From contig DPDG01000107.1 of assembly GCA_003526375.1 (NCBI GenBank), positions 62,001 to 126,000 on the forward strand: a DNA stretch of 64,000 bases, written 5' to 3'. Numbering within the stretch: the stretch's first letter is position 1; every line of letters starts with the position of its first letter. The position numbers were made by a program, and so were the translations under genes. Positions 40,965 through 50,257 of the stretch are shown piece after piece. The notes beneath the pieces are model-generated. The model saw only the letters and a list, made by a program, of their open reading frames with translations. It searched no databases and was not told the DNA's origin. The DNA comes from Lentisphaeria bacterium. Lineage in GTDB: Bacteria; Verrucomicrobiota; Lentisphaeria; Victivallales; UBA1829.

Positions 40965-41015
40965 ACTTCATTCAAAAAACTGGTTTGATGCCGCGATGCT
41001 TTGCATCGGGGTAGT

Positions 41016-41771
41016 TCATTTCATGTTTTCAGGTTCGACTGCCACGTTCCAGAGGCACTGCCAGATGGTTTTGACGAGGACAAAGAGATCGTGGCTCTCT
41101 ATGATGATTGCGTAATTCTCCTTTACGGCGGAAATGATTGCGATTTTTTCGTCATAGAGATAGAGTCCGGCGATGTCTTCGCTGATCGGCGCGGGGAGGT
41201 AACGGACGCGGCGCAGGTTTTCCGGTCCCGGCTGCATATAGTCCAGCGGGATTTCCTTGGAAGGATTGCGGATTGCATTGGACCAGATTCCGCGCGCGAT
41301 CCGGCGCCTGTAAAATTCCGCAAGATATTCTTCGGTGTTCCTCTGGAACATTTCCTGAACGGAGCCGAAGTAGAAATATTCTCCGGATTTCACGTTGAGG
41401 AGCCCTTCATCCACCTCATATTGTGCTTCGGGACCGCTGTAAAAGTGAATGCGCGGGCGGCGTGTGCCTCCGAGATACAGCTCCCGAAGTCCGGGAAGCA
41501 CGGAGTCCAGCGCATTTTTTCTCCGGTTTTCAATTTCCTGAAGATTCGCAGGATCTTCCGCGCAGAACCGCTTGCGCCCGCCGGAAAAACTCTCCGAGAC
41601 CAGATGTTTCGACTTCAGGATATCAAGGACATCGTAAACGGTGGGATGCTTGAAGCCCGTATGTTTTGCCAGTTCGATCGCCGATGCCGAACCGAGTTGA
41701 AGCAGCGCCATATAGACTTTTGCCTGCCTGCCGTTCATATCCAGTTCCGCAAGCTGTTCAATGAAATTCAT
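41016..41771 (-). CDS. TrmB-family transcriptional regulator
   Basis: 251 aa. Residues 1-70 are a winged helix (MNGRQAKVYMALLQLGSASA, HPTVYDVLDILKSKHLV), followed by a linker helix and an effector-binding domain (GEYFYFGSVQEMFQRNTEEY, YDEKIAIISAVKENYAIIIE). TrmB proteins are common in archaea and sense sugars; in bacteria they are less frequent. It is divergent from a PHP-domain gene, with a palindrome in between. Confidence 0.8.
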   Translation of the reverse strand: MNFIEQLAELDMNGRQAKVYMALLQLGSASAIELAKHTGFKHPTVYDVLDILKSKHLVSESFSGGRKRFCAEDPANLQEIENRRKNALDSVLPGLRELYLGGTRRPRIHFYSGPEAQYEVDEGLLNVKSGEYFYFGSVQEMFQRNTEEYLAEFYRRRIARGIWSNAIRNPSKEIPLDYMQPGPENLRRVRYLPAPISEDIAGLYLYDEKIAIISAVKENYAIIIESHDLFVLVKTIWQCLWNVAVEPENMK

Positions 41772-41793
41772 CCGGGAAACCCTCCTGTTTTAA

Positions 41794-41813
41794 ATGTCGT
41801 AAAAAAGCGACAT
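41794..41813. promoter_or_regulatory. Candidate TrmB operator
   Basis: ATGTCG (41794-41799), eight-base spacer, CGACAT (41808-41813): a perfect 6-bp palindrome just upstream of the regulator gene. A further half-site CGACAT is at 41886-41891, after the divergent promoter. Confidence 0.5.
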
Positions 41814-41834
41814 CTTTTATTTTCGGAATCTCTG

Positions 41835-41862
41835 TTGATTTCTATTCACTTTCATATATAAT
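41835..41862 (+). promoter_or_regulatory. Promoter of the PHP-domain gene
   Basis: TTGATT (41835-41840), 16-bp spacer, TATAAT (41857-41862). Confidence 0.6.
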
Positions 41863-41912
41863 AATACCACATTGTAATTTTTCAGCGACATAAATCAAAA
41901 AAAGGTGAAAAA

Positions 41913-43283
41913 ATGGATTACTACGATGTGTTTCCCCGTATCGTGCCGGCAGACAAGGTCTCGGAAGTGAGGATTCGCCCACGCTATAAACATGCGCTGT
42001 TTCCGGAAGCGGAACTGATGCAGGTGGTCTGCAATCCGTTCGACGGCTTGAATCCGGACGGGAAATATGGTCCGGATGCCGATGCGGAAAAAAGAGTCGA
42101 ATGGCGCATGGACGGCGACACCCTTGTGATCCGCGTCTTTTTCACAGGAGAACAGGAACATAATATCCGTGTCACGATCCGAAATGGACAGACCGGCAAT
42201 GTCGAACTGGTCAAGGGATTCCGTATTTACTCTCTGGAATCCGATCTTTATGAACTGCGCCCTTATCGCGGTGATTTCCATATTCATACGACCGGCTCCG
42301 ACGGCAGAGAGACGCCCTGTTATGTCGCTGCACGCTACCGCCAGAAGGGATTCGACTTCGCCGCGATCAGCGATCATGGCAATTATAAGCCCTCCGTCGA
42401 GGCGATTGACTATTGGAAAGCGCTTGACCTTGATTTCCGACTCTATCCGGGGGAGGAGGTGCACTCGCAGGATAATCCGGTTCATATCATTCATTTCGGC
42501 GGAAAATACAGTATCAATGACCGCTGGCGCGACAATACCGAACAATATTTCAGGGAGGTCGCCGCGATTCAGGATGCGTTGCCGGACAAGGACCCTCGGG
42601 TGAATAACTTTGCCGTCGCCGCCTCGGAATGGGTCTTTGACGAGATCCGCAGGGCGGGCGGCCTGTGCGTGTTCTGCCATCCATACTGGTCTGTGGCGCA
42701 GAATGTGATCGACGAAGGCATCACAAGCGAAATCTTCAGGCGCAATAAATTCGATGCGTTCGAGGTGCTGGGAGGTTTTTACAAGTATCAGTTCGAGAGC
42801 AACAATTTTCAGGTCGTGCGTTATTACGAGGAGCAGGCGAAAGGAAACCGTTTTCCCGTGGTCGGACTCAGCGACTCGCACGGAGTGGACCGTTTCGAGT
42901 TTGGGGCGGGAAGACCGGTTGTTCAGCGAGTGGTCGGCATGAAGTATGCGGACAGCAGGGATTGTGATCTGTTCGGCTGGTATTATACGGTTGTTCTTGC
43001 AAAATCGAATACGGTGGAGGATCTGATCGACGGCATCCGTAACTTCCGTTCCTGCGCAGTTTCCTGTATTGAGGGAGAAACTCCCCGGGTCTACGGTCCG
43101 TTCCGTATGGTGAGATACGTGAACTTTCTCCTGCGCGAATATTTTCCCATGCACGATACGTTGTGCGCCACGGAAGGTGCGTTGATGCTGGATCATCTTG
43201 CCGGAGACGCAAAAGCGGCGGGTGCGTTGAAACAGCTCAAAGGCAGGACTGCGGATTATATGGAAGCGAGCTTCGGAAAGTAA
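41913..43283 (+). CDS. PHP-domain metallophosphoesterase-like protein
   Basis: 456 aa. An N-terminal beta domain (residues 1-115, ending YSLESDLYELRPYRG) precedes a PHP domain: GDFHIHTTGSDG, FAAISDHGN, LYPGEEVH, GLCVFCHPYW and GLSDSHGVDRF give the usual metal-binding His, Asp and Glu. PHP proteins hydrolyse phosphate esters; the substrate is unknown. No signal peptide. An EamA transporter follows nine bases later, and the divergent TrmB regulator suggests sugar-linked control. Confidence 0.75.
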   Translation: MDYYDVFPRIVPADKVSEVRIRPRYKHALFPEAELMQVVCNPFDGLNPDGKYGPDADAEKRVEWRMDGDTLVIRVFFTGEQEHNIRVTIRNGQTGNVELVKGFRIYSLESDLYELRPYRGDFHIHTTGSDGRETPCYVAARYRQKGFDFAAISDHGNYKPSVEAIDYWKALDLDFRLYPGEEVHSQDNPVHIIHFGGKYSINDRWRDNTEQYFREVAAIQDALPDKDPRVNNFAVAASEWVFDEIRRAGGLCVFCHPYWSVAQNVIDEGITSEIFRRNKFDAFEVLGGFYKYQFESNNFQVVRYYEEQAKGNRFPVVGLSDSHGVDRFEFGAGRPVVQRVVGMKYADSRDCDLFGWYYTVVLAKSNTVEDLIDGIRNFRSCAVSCIEGETPRVYGPFRMVRYVNFLLREYFPMHDTLCATEGALMLDHLAGDAKAAGALKQLKGRTADYMEASFGK

Positions 43284-43292
43284 CGGAATGAG

Positions 43293-44192
43293 ATGACTTT
43301 ATTTGCTTTTGTTCTGGTTTTTGCATCCGTTTTCCTGCATGTCGCATGGAATTTCATATCCAAAAGCACAAAGCCTTCACTGGCGTTTTATATGCTGATG
43401 TCGGGAACGGCGGCGCTGATCTGGCTGCCGTTTTTCCTGACATCGGATTTGAGATTGAGCAGTCTGCCGCTTTATTTCTTTCTTTTTTATCTGGGAAGCG
43501 TGGCGTCCGAGGTCATGTATGTGGCTGGGCTCGCCTATGCCTACCGGCGTGGCGATATTTCGCTGGTCTATCCGCTGGTGAGGGCGATTCCTGTACTGCT
43601 GGTTGCGGCGGTCACGATTCTGTTCGGGCTCGGCAGGACTCCGGGCAGACTGGCGCTCCTCGGAATGCTGATCATCACGCTTGGCTGTATTCTGATGCCG
43701 TTGAAGCGGTTTCGTGATTTCAAGCTTTCCAATTATATGGACTGGATCATCATCTTCATCCTGCTGGGGGCAGTCGGCACCACCGGTTATACGATTCTGG
43801 ACAGCAGCGCGATGGCGTTGATCCGGCAGACAATGGAGCGGAACAATGTATCCGATCTTCTTGCGTATCTGTTCATGGTGGAAGCCGGGCTGACGGTCGG
43901 GCAGATGTTTTTCGTGGTGTCGATCAGGCGGGAGCGCGAGGAGTTCAGGCGTCTGTTTCTGCATTCCGTTTCTCCGGTTCTTGCGGGAATCTGCAGTTCC
44001 TGCGCCTATGGCCTGATTCTGTTTGCAATGGCGTATGTCACGAACGTCAGTTATATTCAGGCTTTCCGCCAGATGAGTCTGCCGCTCGGTTTTTTTGCCG
44101 GCATATTGATCCTGAAGGAATCGCACAGCACGCCCAAGGTGTTCGGGATTGTCCTGATCGTGCTGGGGTTGATTATGGTGTCTCTGGGATAA
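43293..44192 (+). CDS. EamA/DMT-type transporter
   Basis: 299 aa with about ten membrane helices in two halves (SVFLHVAWNFISKST at the start of half 1; LLGAVGTTGYTILDSSAMAL at the start of half 2). The end, LKESHSTPKVFGIVLIVLGL, is typical of EamA exporters. It is coupled to the PHP gene; substrate unknown. Confidence 0.8.
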   Translation: MTLFAFVLVFASVFLHVAWNFISKSTKPSLAFYMLMSGTAALIWLPFFLTSDLRLSSLPLYFFLFYLGSVASEVMYVAGLAYAYRRGDISLVYPLVRAIPVLLVAAVTILFGLGRTPGRLALLGMLIITLGCILMPLKRFRDFKLSNYMDWIIIFILLGAVGTTGYTILDSSAMALIRQTMERNNVSDLLAYLFMVEAGLTVGQMFFVVSIRREREEFRRLFLHSVSPVLAGICSSCAYGLILFAMAYVTNVSYIQAFRQMSLPLGFFAGILILKESHSTPKVFGIVLIVLGLIMVSLG

Positions 44193-44202
44193 AATGAAAA
44201 AA

Positions 44203-44227
44203 GCCGGGTCTCCTGTGGAAGCCCGGC
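44203..44227. terminator. Bidirectional terminator between 44192 and 44250
   Basis: GCCGGG/CCCGGC stem (44203-44208 with 44222-44227). The A-rich left flank gives a T-run for minus-strand transcripts from the 44250 gene; the right flank is weaker for the plus strand. Confidence 0.65.
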
Positions 44228-44249
44228 ATTTCCGTCTTTGATATCGGGA

Positions 44250-45050
44250 TTATTTGATCGTAAGCCTGATGTCTTTCATTTCCGTAACGGCTTTGGAATT
44301 GTTCCAGTTGACGCGGATGCAGACCTTTGCCTTGACGGCTCCCGGAGCCCACTGTCTGAAAGAGAATCCTTTGAGCAGTCTTCCCGATGCGCTTCCGCTC
44401 AGCGTCTGCCACTGATCGCTGGTTGTCAGATATCCGCCTGTGTACATTTCGCCGGCACCTTTTCCGCCGTGCTGCCGGATATTTGTGCCTGCGGGCAGAT
44501 TGACACCGGCGGATTTGGCGAGAATGATCTCCCATTCCTGCATGGATTTCTTTTTCGTCATTTTGACGGGAATCTCAAGAATATTGAAGTTCGGGAGATC
44601 CTTGAAATCCGATGAGGTGTTGCAGGCGATGACGCATGTGCTGAATTTTTTCCATTTCATCGCGTTGTTGACGACAAGAACCTTGTCCGCGGCTTTGACC
44701 GGTTTGAGAAGGACGGTGTCAGTCCATGGAATGGTATCGGTGTTGATGGTCTGGATATCTTTGCCGTTCTTATCATATTGGGAGAAGCCGAAATAAAGCT
44801 TGGCGGATTCACTGCCTGCGGCTTTGAAAGACCCTGTCAGAGTATAGGTTTTGCCGGGATCGATGTCAAAGGATTCCCTGGAGACGAGGGTGACGCGGCC
44901 GCGGATTGTGAGAACTCCATTTTTCAATGAGATGTTGCGCTCGGAAACACCGGTCCACGCATCTTTTGTGTTGAATGTCATTTCCTGTGCGGAAATCGTT
45001 CCTGCCGCCAATACTGTCAGAAATAAAATGACTATTCCTCGAAAGAACAT
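44250..45050 (-). CDS. Secreted protein, paralogue of 9134 and 50258 products
   Basis: 266 aa from the ATG at 45050, chosen because GGAG lies just upstream and a signal peptide (MFFRGIVILFLTVLAAGTIS) then begins the protein. Shared features with the 50258 product: NTKDAWTG/NTLADWNC start, FGFSQYDKNGKDIQ, DLPNFNILEIPVKM, GTNIRQH, and a C-terminal VCIRVNWNNSKAVTEMKDIR. Predicted all-beta, perhaps glycan-binding. It lies downstream of the hybrid kinase on the same strand but has its own promoter. Confidence 0.75.
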   Translation of the reverse strand: MFFRGIVILFLTVLAAGTISAQEMTFNTKDAWTGVSERNISLKNGVLTIRGRVTLVSRESFDIDPGKTYTLTGSFKAAGSESAKLYFGFSQYDKNGKDIQTINTDTIPWTDTVLLKPVKAADKVLVVNNAMKWKKFSTCVIACNTSSDFKDLPNFNILEIPVKMTKKKSMQEWEIILAKSAGVNLPAGTNIRQHGGKGAGEMYTGGYLTTSDQWQTLSGSASGRLLKGFSFRQWAPGAVKAKVCIRVNWNNSKAVTEMKDIRLTIK

Positions 45051-45119
45051 CGGAAGCTCCTTTTTTCTATGGATTCTGTTAAAACTTGTCTTGAACCGTT
45101 GAGACAAAAATCGCTATTG

Positions 45120-45147
45120 ATTATACTCATAAAATCTGAAACGTCAA
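45120..45147 (-). promoter_or_regulatory. Promoter of the 44250 gene
   Basis: Minus strand TTGACG (45142-45147), 16-bp spacer, TATAAT (45120-45125). Confidence 0.7.
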
Positions 45148-45206
45148 GTGCCTTTGCTGAAAAAAAGCCGATTTTTGCTTCTTTCATGCCTGCCGTCCCT
45201 GAACGG

Positions 45207-45308
45207 GTGGAACCGCTGCCGGGGGATTTCACCTCCGGCTTATGCCGTCGGATCGCAGCAGGTCAGCGGTCTGCACCATACTGTTTTGGACTTTCTTCAT
45301 TGTTTGGT
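45207..45308 (+). repeat. Dispersed repeat B, copy 1
   Basis: GTGGAACCGCTGCCGGG, CACCTCCGGCTTATG and GGATCGCAGCAGGTC-AGCGG-TCTGCACCAT resemble 51902-51999. It has several short hairpins and lies right after the kinase's last codons, so it may act as a 3'-end structure. Confidence 0.65.
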
Positions 45309-46169
45309 TTTTTCGAGCACACCGGAAAGCTTTTTCAATGTGACGGGTTTCAGAAGTATGGCGGAAAAATCCTGTTGCGGGAAGTTATTGGCTGCCTCGA
45401 CATCTGCTGTGACTGCTATGATTTTCAGGTGTGCCGACTCCGGGCGGGCATGAATCGCCGCCGCCAGTTCGGCGCCGTTCATCCCCGGCATCCAGAGGTC
45501 CGTCAGGACCGCATCGACTTTTTCCTGTTTCAACAGCGCCAGCGCCTCCTCCCCTGATGCCGCCGCCAGCGGGTGCGCTCCTGATTTTTTGAGCATGGAT
45601 GCGAGGACTTTGAGGTTGATCGGGACATCGTCAACGATCAGAATCCGCTGATTTTCCAATGCCGCAGGAACAACAGACTCCGCTTCCGCCTCCACCTCCA
45701 CAGTCTTCTTATGATCGCCGTGATAGACAATTCCCGGCAGGTCCACGGTAAAGGAACTGCCGATATTTTCCCTGCTTTCCAGACGGATTACGCCGCCCAT
45801 TCTCTGCACCAGACGATGTGAAATTGCCAGCCCGAGCCCGGTTCCGTTATACACATGAGTGTCACGAAGTGCATCCTGCTGGATAAACGGCTGGAAGATT
45901 GTCTTGCAGGCGTCTTTCCTGATTCCGATTCCCGTATCCGCCACGCAGATACGGAGTCTGCCCCGGCTGTGATCCTGCGGCTCGAAAGTCACAGTCAGGG
46001 AAACGGAGCCGTTTTCGGTGAATTTTACAGCGTTGCCGAGCAGGTTGAGGAGTATCTGCCGCAGCCGCAGGCGGTCCAGTTCCAGGATCGGCAGGCGGGG
46101 GAGGGATCTCCTGACGGTAATCGAGGCGCTTTTCGCGTATCTTTTCGCGGAAAATTGCCACGACCTCAT
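45297..46169 (-). CDS. Hybrid histidine kinase, C-terminal fragment (ATPase and receiver), out of frame with 45862-50049
   Basis: 290-codon frame holding the kinase ATPase (N box ILLNLLGNAVKFTENG, G1 VADTGIGIRKD, G2 GTGLGLAISHRLVQRMGG) and a receiver domain (ILIVDDVPINLKVLASML, phospho-Asp in VLTDLWMPGMNGAEL). It continues the 45862-50049 product after a one-base frameshift in a five-base C run (minus strand) at 46097-46101: reading four Cs joins EIPP directly to RLPILELDRLRLRQ. The ATG at 46169 has no good ribosome-binding site, so separate translation is doubtful. Confidence 0.8.
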   Translation of the reverse strand: MRSWQFSAKRYAKSASITVRRSLPRLPILELDRLRLRQILLNLLGNAVKFTENGSVSLTVTFEPQDHSRGRLRICVADTGIGIRKDACKTIFQPFIQQDALRDTHVYNGTGLGLAISHRLVQRMGGVIRLESRENIGSSFTVDLPGIVYHGDHKKTVEVEAEAESVVPAALENQRILIVDDVPINLKVLASMLKKSGAHPLAAASGEEALALLKQEKVDAVLTDLWMPGMNGAELAAAIHARPESAHLKIIAVTADVEAANNFPQQDFSAILLKPVTLKKLSGVLEKTKQ

Positions 46170-49100
46170 GAAGCAGTTCCGGAAGATTGGTCGGGGCAGG
46201 GATGATTTCCGTCTGTTCCGCTTCCAGCTTTGAGAGATCCAGAATATCGTTGATCAGGTTCAGCAGTGAGTTGCCGGCGAGGTGGATCGCCTGCAGATAT
46301 TCGGTCTGTTCCTTTGCAGACAGACGTGCATCAAGCAAAAGGTCACTGAATCCGAGAACCGCATTCAAAGGCGTACGGATTTCATGGCTCATCGTTGCCA
46401 GGAACATGCTTTTCGCCCGATCGGCGGCCTGTGCCGCTTCCATAGCGCGCCGCAGTTCTTCTTTCTGGCGGATAATATCTGTCAGATCAATGTCCGAGGT
46501 CAGAATATAGCGGAGTTTGCCGTTGCGGTCGTAGAGAGGCTGTGCCGAAGACAGCATGTGCCTGCCGTTGAACTCATGTTCCACGCTGCATTCCTTGCCG
46601 GAGAGCAGGCAGTGACGCGCGGGGCACCATTCCGGCGGCTCCTTTGAGCCGCAGCTCACGTCATGGCATTTGTATCTGCCGGCGTTTCCGTTGGTCCATG
46701 CTTCTGAGAACTGGGGCAGACACACCTCGCGTGCTTTGGAGTTGATCATCACAATATTGTAGTCGGGGTCGCAGATCGTCAGCGGGATGGAGAGCTTTTC
46801 CACGATCTGCCTCTGCAGCGCGGCGCTGTCGGCAAGACGACTGTTCTGGCGGTGCCGTTCATAGGCGAGCTGGTACAGACGGGTCAGATTGTGGATGATT
46901 TGCAGGTAATCGCCGTCCGGGATATTGTTCCTGTCATAATCCAGGCCGATGAAGCCGTAGGGCTGCCCGTCGATCATGATCCGGTTCAGCATCCGGGCAT
47001 AGACATGCTGTTTTGCCATATGGCGGAGTTCCGGCGTCCAGTCTCCTTCCGGGGGGACATGGTCGGCGGAGTAGAAACATTCCTGTCCGGCGCTCAGTCT
47101 TGCCCGGGTCGCGGGGAAGTCATGAAGATCAATTTCAACCTTTTTATATTCGGCAAGCGATGCGGCTCCGTCGCGGCGCCAGCTGTGTTCGTGAACGGCA
47201 CGGTACCCGGCTTCATCCAGATAACGGAATATGTAACAGCGATCCGCCTGGGCGGCTCTGCCGATCAGGTTCAGAATTTCTATGACCATCTTTTCGAAGT
47301 CATTTTCCTGCAATATGCGCGTAAGCGCCTGATTGGTCAGTCTTTCCCAGTTGATGTACTGGTTCAGGTGAGCAATCATTGTTTTGCGTTCCTGTTCCAG
47401 CTGAGACTGGCGGGTGATGTCGATGCCCATGCCGATCAGGAGACGCGGGCCGTCGGGCTGCTTCACGATGGTTTTGATCGTTCTGACGGTGCGCGGTTTG
47501 GCGTCATTGTGCAGGATTTCTTCCGTATCAAGTGTCTGTCCCGATTGAAGAACCGTCCGGTCGTCTTTCTTGAATTTCTCCGCGGCGGCGGTGTCTTCCC
47601 GGAAAATTTCATCGTCGGTATGTCCGATGATCTCGTCTTCACTGTGTTTTGCCAGCGCCTGGAAATGACGGTTGCCTGCGAGATACCGGAATCCGTCATC
47701 GACGTTTTTGACGAAAATGAATCCGGGCAGATGGTTCATAATGGTTTCGAGGAGCTGGAGATTGCCTCGGTAGCGGAGTTCATTTTCCTTGAGACGGGTA
47801 ATATCCTGAATCACGCCGAAAATCTCATCTTTTCCGCTGGACTCGTTCCGTCCGCGACGCATCCAGAACTCGAAGTGCCGCCGGGGATGTCCGGGGGCGG
47901 TGGTGTAACTGACTTCAAATTCCTCGATATCGCCGCAGGAGAGCGCCTTCCATTTCTCTTTCAGAACCGCAAGATCCGCAGGGGCGATCCAGCGTTCGGA
48001 AGACATGGGCTTTCCATTTTCCTCCGGCCAGTAGTCATTCCCGAGACGCGAATATTTGAGCTTTCCGTCCGGTTCGCAGGTGAAATAACTGAATTTCGCC
48101 ATTTTTCCGGCATTTTCGAGAATCAGGTCATTGAGGCGCAGTTTGTCGCGTTTTTCATATTCGTCAGTCACGTCGCGGAACACCAGAACCCCGCCGGAAA
48201 TTTTCCCCTCGCGGTCACGGATGGGGGCGGCGCTGTCGGCAATATGATAACGCTTGCCTGACCGTGAGATCAGGTCGGTATGGTTGGCAAGTTCGACGAT
48301 TCTGCCTTCGCGCAGAGCACGGGACAGAGGAGACTCTATGGGTTTTTCATACAGGTAACTGACGATGTTGAAAATTTCTTTCAGTTTCAGTCCCGCGGCT
48401 TCCTGTTGTGAATAACCGGTCAGAGTTGCGGCGATGGGATTCATGAATGTGATCCGTTCCTCTTCGTCGGTGGCGATTACGGCATCGCCGATGGAGTGCA
48501 GCGTCAGGCGGAACCGTTCCGCCATCAGCGCCATCTGACGGTGCGCTTCATGCAATTCCGTGACATCGACGGAGACACAGACGACTGCTTTGGCATGAAA
48601 CAGGGAATCGTCGTTCAGCAACACTAAGGTAAGCTGGCGGTCTTTGTCGCCGGAGTGGTATTCCAGGCGGATTTCCCCGCTGCTGCCGTCTGCCAGACGG
48701 GGAAGCTCGCTCCGAATCCGGTCCGCAAGACTTCCCAGTTGATTGAGATGGGTGAGCTCCTGCGGCACGATTTCATCGGGATCCGGGATGTGGGAAAACA
48801 GTACTTTGCCGGACAGGTCCAATACTGCCACGCGGACCGGAAGTTTATCGACAAGCCCTTTGACCTGCCGGATCATGCGCTTATAGTAATAGATGCGGAA
48901 GATGGTACTTTGAAACAGCAGCAGAACAACGATGCCGCAGATCAGCAGTTCGATCCAGTATTTCCGGAAAAAATTTTCCGGTACATTGAGCAGTTCCAGA
49001 TCCTTCGGCAGATCCGACCGGTGAATGTCATAGCGTGCAAGGGCTTTATAATCAAGAACCTTGCGCGGCGGAATGTTCTGGAACGGAATGGTTGACGCCC

Positions 49101-50049
49101 GTTCCCCGCTGAAAATGCGCTCCGCAAGTTCTCCGCCCCGCCTGCCGAGTGTGTATCCGGAGGACAGAATGCCTCCGGCGGCGCCGTCATCCAGCTGATT
49201 CCAGTGGCGGCCGAGAATCAATCCTTTGAATTTTTCCGACAAATTGCGGAGAGTCCGGTTCGTATCGGTAAATTCTTCCTTGACGCTGCTCCAGGAATAA
49301 AAGAACAACAGCGTGTCTTCCGGCATTTCCTCCAGTTTTTTCTCCAGTTCTTTCAGCGAATATTCAGTCCCGCTGAGAACTTCCAGTTGAACCGGGGGAG
49401 CAACTGCGGCATTTTCCCGCAGACGCTTCTGATATTCTCTTGCTTCCGCAGAGGCGCCTGCCATGATGACCGCATGACGGGCATGGGGCTTCAATTGCAG
49501 CCCCAGCTTTACTATGGAGTAAGGGCGGACCATTGAAACGACGCCTGTCATCGGCATATTCGGCGGGCGTTTTCCCATCAGGTCGCCGAGATAGTTGATA
49601 ATCAGGAGCGGCGTTTCCTGCGATACAGACAGTTTCCCGTCGAAAAACAGGTCGGCGGCGTCATTTCCATTGGTGACGATCAGGTCATAATGAGTATTTT
49701 TCAGAAGTTCCTGCAAACGTCTGACCGTTTGAAGCGGCGGTTTGACATCCAGTGTTCCGCGGACGTCAAGCTCCTGATAATCGTAATGTGCATTGATCTT
49801 GCGCTTGGACAGATATTCCTGAAAACCGGCATTCAAGTCGCGTGTCCACGGTTCAATGGAACTGTAACTGTTGATGATCAGAATGCGTTTCGGCGGCGTT
49901 GTCGCTCCGGAAAGCGGCAAAAAATGAAAAAGAAGCAGAATAACAGGCAGTAGTATCAGATTTCCGGCGGATACCGGAAAAAATGACCTCCGGCTTTTTC
50001 TCAGACTGCCGCAAATAAAAGAATGGAATATTCCAAATGTATGTGTCAT
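45862..50049 (-). CDS. Hybrid histidine kinase, N-terminal part, frameshifted before the ATPase domain
   Basis: 1395 codons. Signal/membrane segment, then a periplasmic sugar-binding-protein-like sensor (residues about 50-345: RILIINSYSSIEPWTRDLNA, HYDLIVTNGNDAADLFFDG). A membrane helix at about 364-382 (WIELLICGIVVLLLFQS) leads to PAS domains (about 395-880), a GAF domain (about 900-1065), a Cys-rich PAS (CHDVSCGSKEPPEWCPARHC) and HisKA with phospho-His1222 (MSHEIRTPLNAVLGF). After DYRQEIPP the frame is wrong and reads Pro-rich nonsense to 45862. The intact protein would be about 1584 aa. Either a real inactivation, phase variation or a sequencing error. Confidence 0.85.
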   Translation of the reverse strand: MTHTFGIFHSFICGSLRKSRRSFFPVSAGNLILLPVILLLFHFLPLSGATTPPKRILIINSYSSIEPWTRDLNAGFQEYLSKRKINAHYDYQELDVRGTLDVKPPLQTVRRLQELLKNTHYDLIVTNGNDAADLFFDGKLSVSQETPLLIINYLGDLMGKRPPNMPMTGVVSMVRPYSIVKLGLQLKPHARHAVIMAGASAEAREYQKRLRENAAVAPPVQLEVLSGTEYSLKELEKKLEEMPEDTLLFFYSWSSVKEEFTDTNRTLRNLSEKFKGLILGRHWNQLDDGAAGGILSSGYTLGRRGGELAERIFSGERASTIPFQNIPPRKVLDYKALARYDIHRSDLPKDLELLNVPENFFRKYWIELLICGIVVLLLFQSTIFRIYYYKRMIRQVKGLVDKLPVRVAVLDLSGKVLFSHIPDPDEIVPQELTHLNQLGSLADRIRSELPRLADGSSGEIRLEYHSGDKDRQLTLVLLNDDSLFHAKAVVCVSVDVTELHEAHRQMALMAERFRLTLHSIGDAVIATDEEERITFMNPIAATLTGYSQQEAAGLKLKEIFNIVSYLYEKPIESPLSRALREGRIVELANHTDLISRSGKRYHIADSAAPIRDREGKISGGVLVFRDVTDEYEKRDKLRLNDLILENAGKMAKFSYFTCEPDGKLKYSRLGNDYWPEENGKPMSSERWIAPADLAVLKEKWKALSCGDIEEFEVSYTTAPGHPRRHFEFWMRRGRNESSGKDEIFGVIQDITRLKENELRYRGNLQLLETIMNHLPGFIFVKNVDDGFRYLAGNRHFQALAKHSEDEIIGHTDDEIFREDTAAAEKFKKDDRTVLQSGQTLDTEEILHNDAKPRTVRTIKTIVKQPDGPRLLIGMGIDITRQSQLEQERKTMIAHLNQYINWERLTNQALTRILQENDFEKMVIEILNLIGRAAQADRCYIFRYLDEAGYRAVHEHSWRRDGAASLAEYKKVEIDLHDFPATRARLSAGQECFYSADHVPPEGDWTPELRHMAKQHVYARMLNRIMIDGQPYGFIGLDYDRNNIPDGDYLQIIHNLTRLYQLAYERHRQNSRLADSAALQRQIVEKLSIPLTICDPDYNIVMINSKAREVCLPQFSEAWTNGNAGRYKCHDVSCGSKEPPEWCPARHCLLSGKECSVEHEFNGRHMLSSAQPLYDRNGKLRYILTSDIDLTDIIRQKEELRRAMEAAQAADRAKSMFLATMSHEIRTPLNAVLGFSDLLLDARLSAKEQTEYLQAIHLAGNSLLNLINDILDLSKLEAEQTEIIPAPTNLPELLHEVVAIFREKIREKRLDYRQEIPPPPADPGTGPPAAAADTPQPARQRCKIHRKRLRFPDCDFRAAGSQPGQTPYLRGGYGNRNQERRLQDNLPAVYPAGCTS

Positions 50050-50202
50050 GGCGGATTACTCTATCCCGGGCTGTATTTTTTGATGATTTTGTTTCATGAG
50101 CATAGAAGAAATAACTCATAAAGATAATGCATATTGCAAAAAAAATCAAGAACCGGCAGAGATAAAACACGAAATCCGCATATTCCGTCTGCAGAAACGG
50201 AA

Positions 50203-50240
50203 AAAGATCCGGAGAGGAAACTCATCCGGATCTTTGCTGT
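50203..50240. terminator. Terminator after the 50258 gene
   Basis: 11-bp stem AAAGATCCGGA/TCCGGATCTTT (50203-50213 with 50225-50235). Read on the minus strand it is followed by TTTTTCC. Confidence 0.75.
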
Positions 50241-50257
50241 CAGGTTTTCAGAACGGT

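Noticed and set aside
46852..48261. 469-codon plus-strand frame opposite the hybrid kinase
   Set aside because: The kinase domains on the minus strand are unmistakable; this frame shows nothing known.
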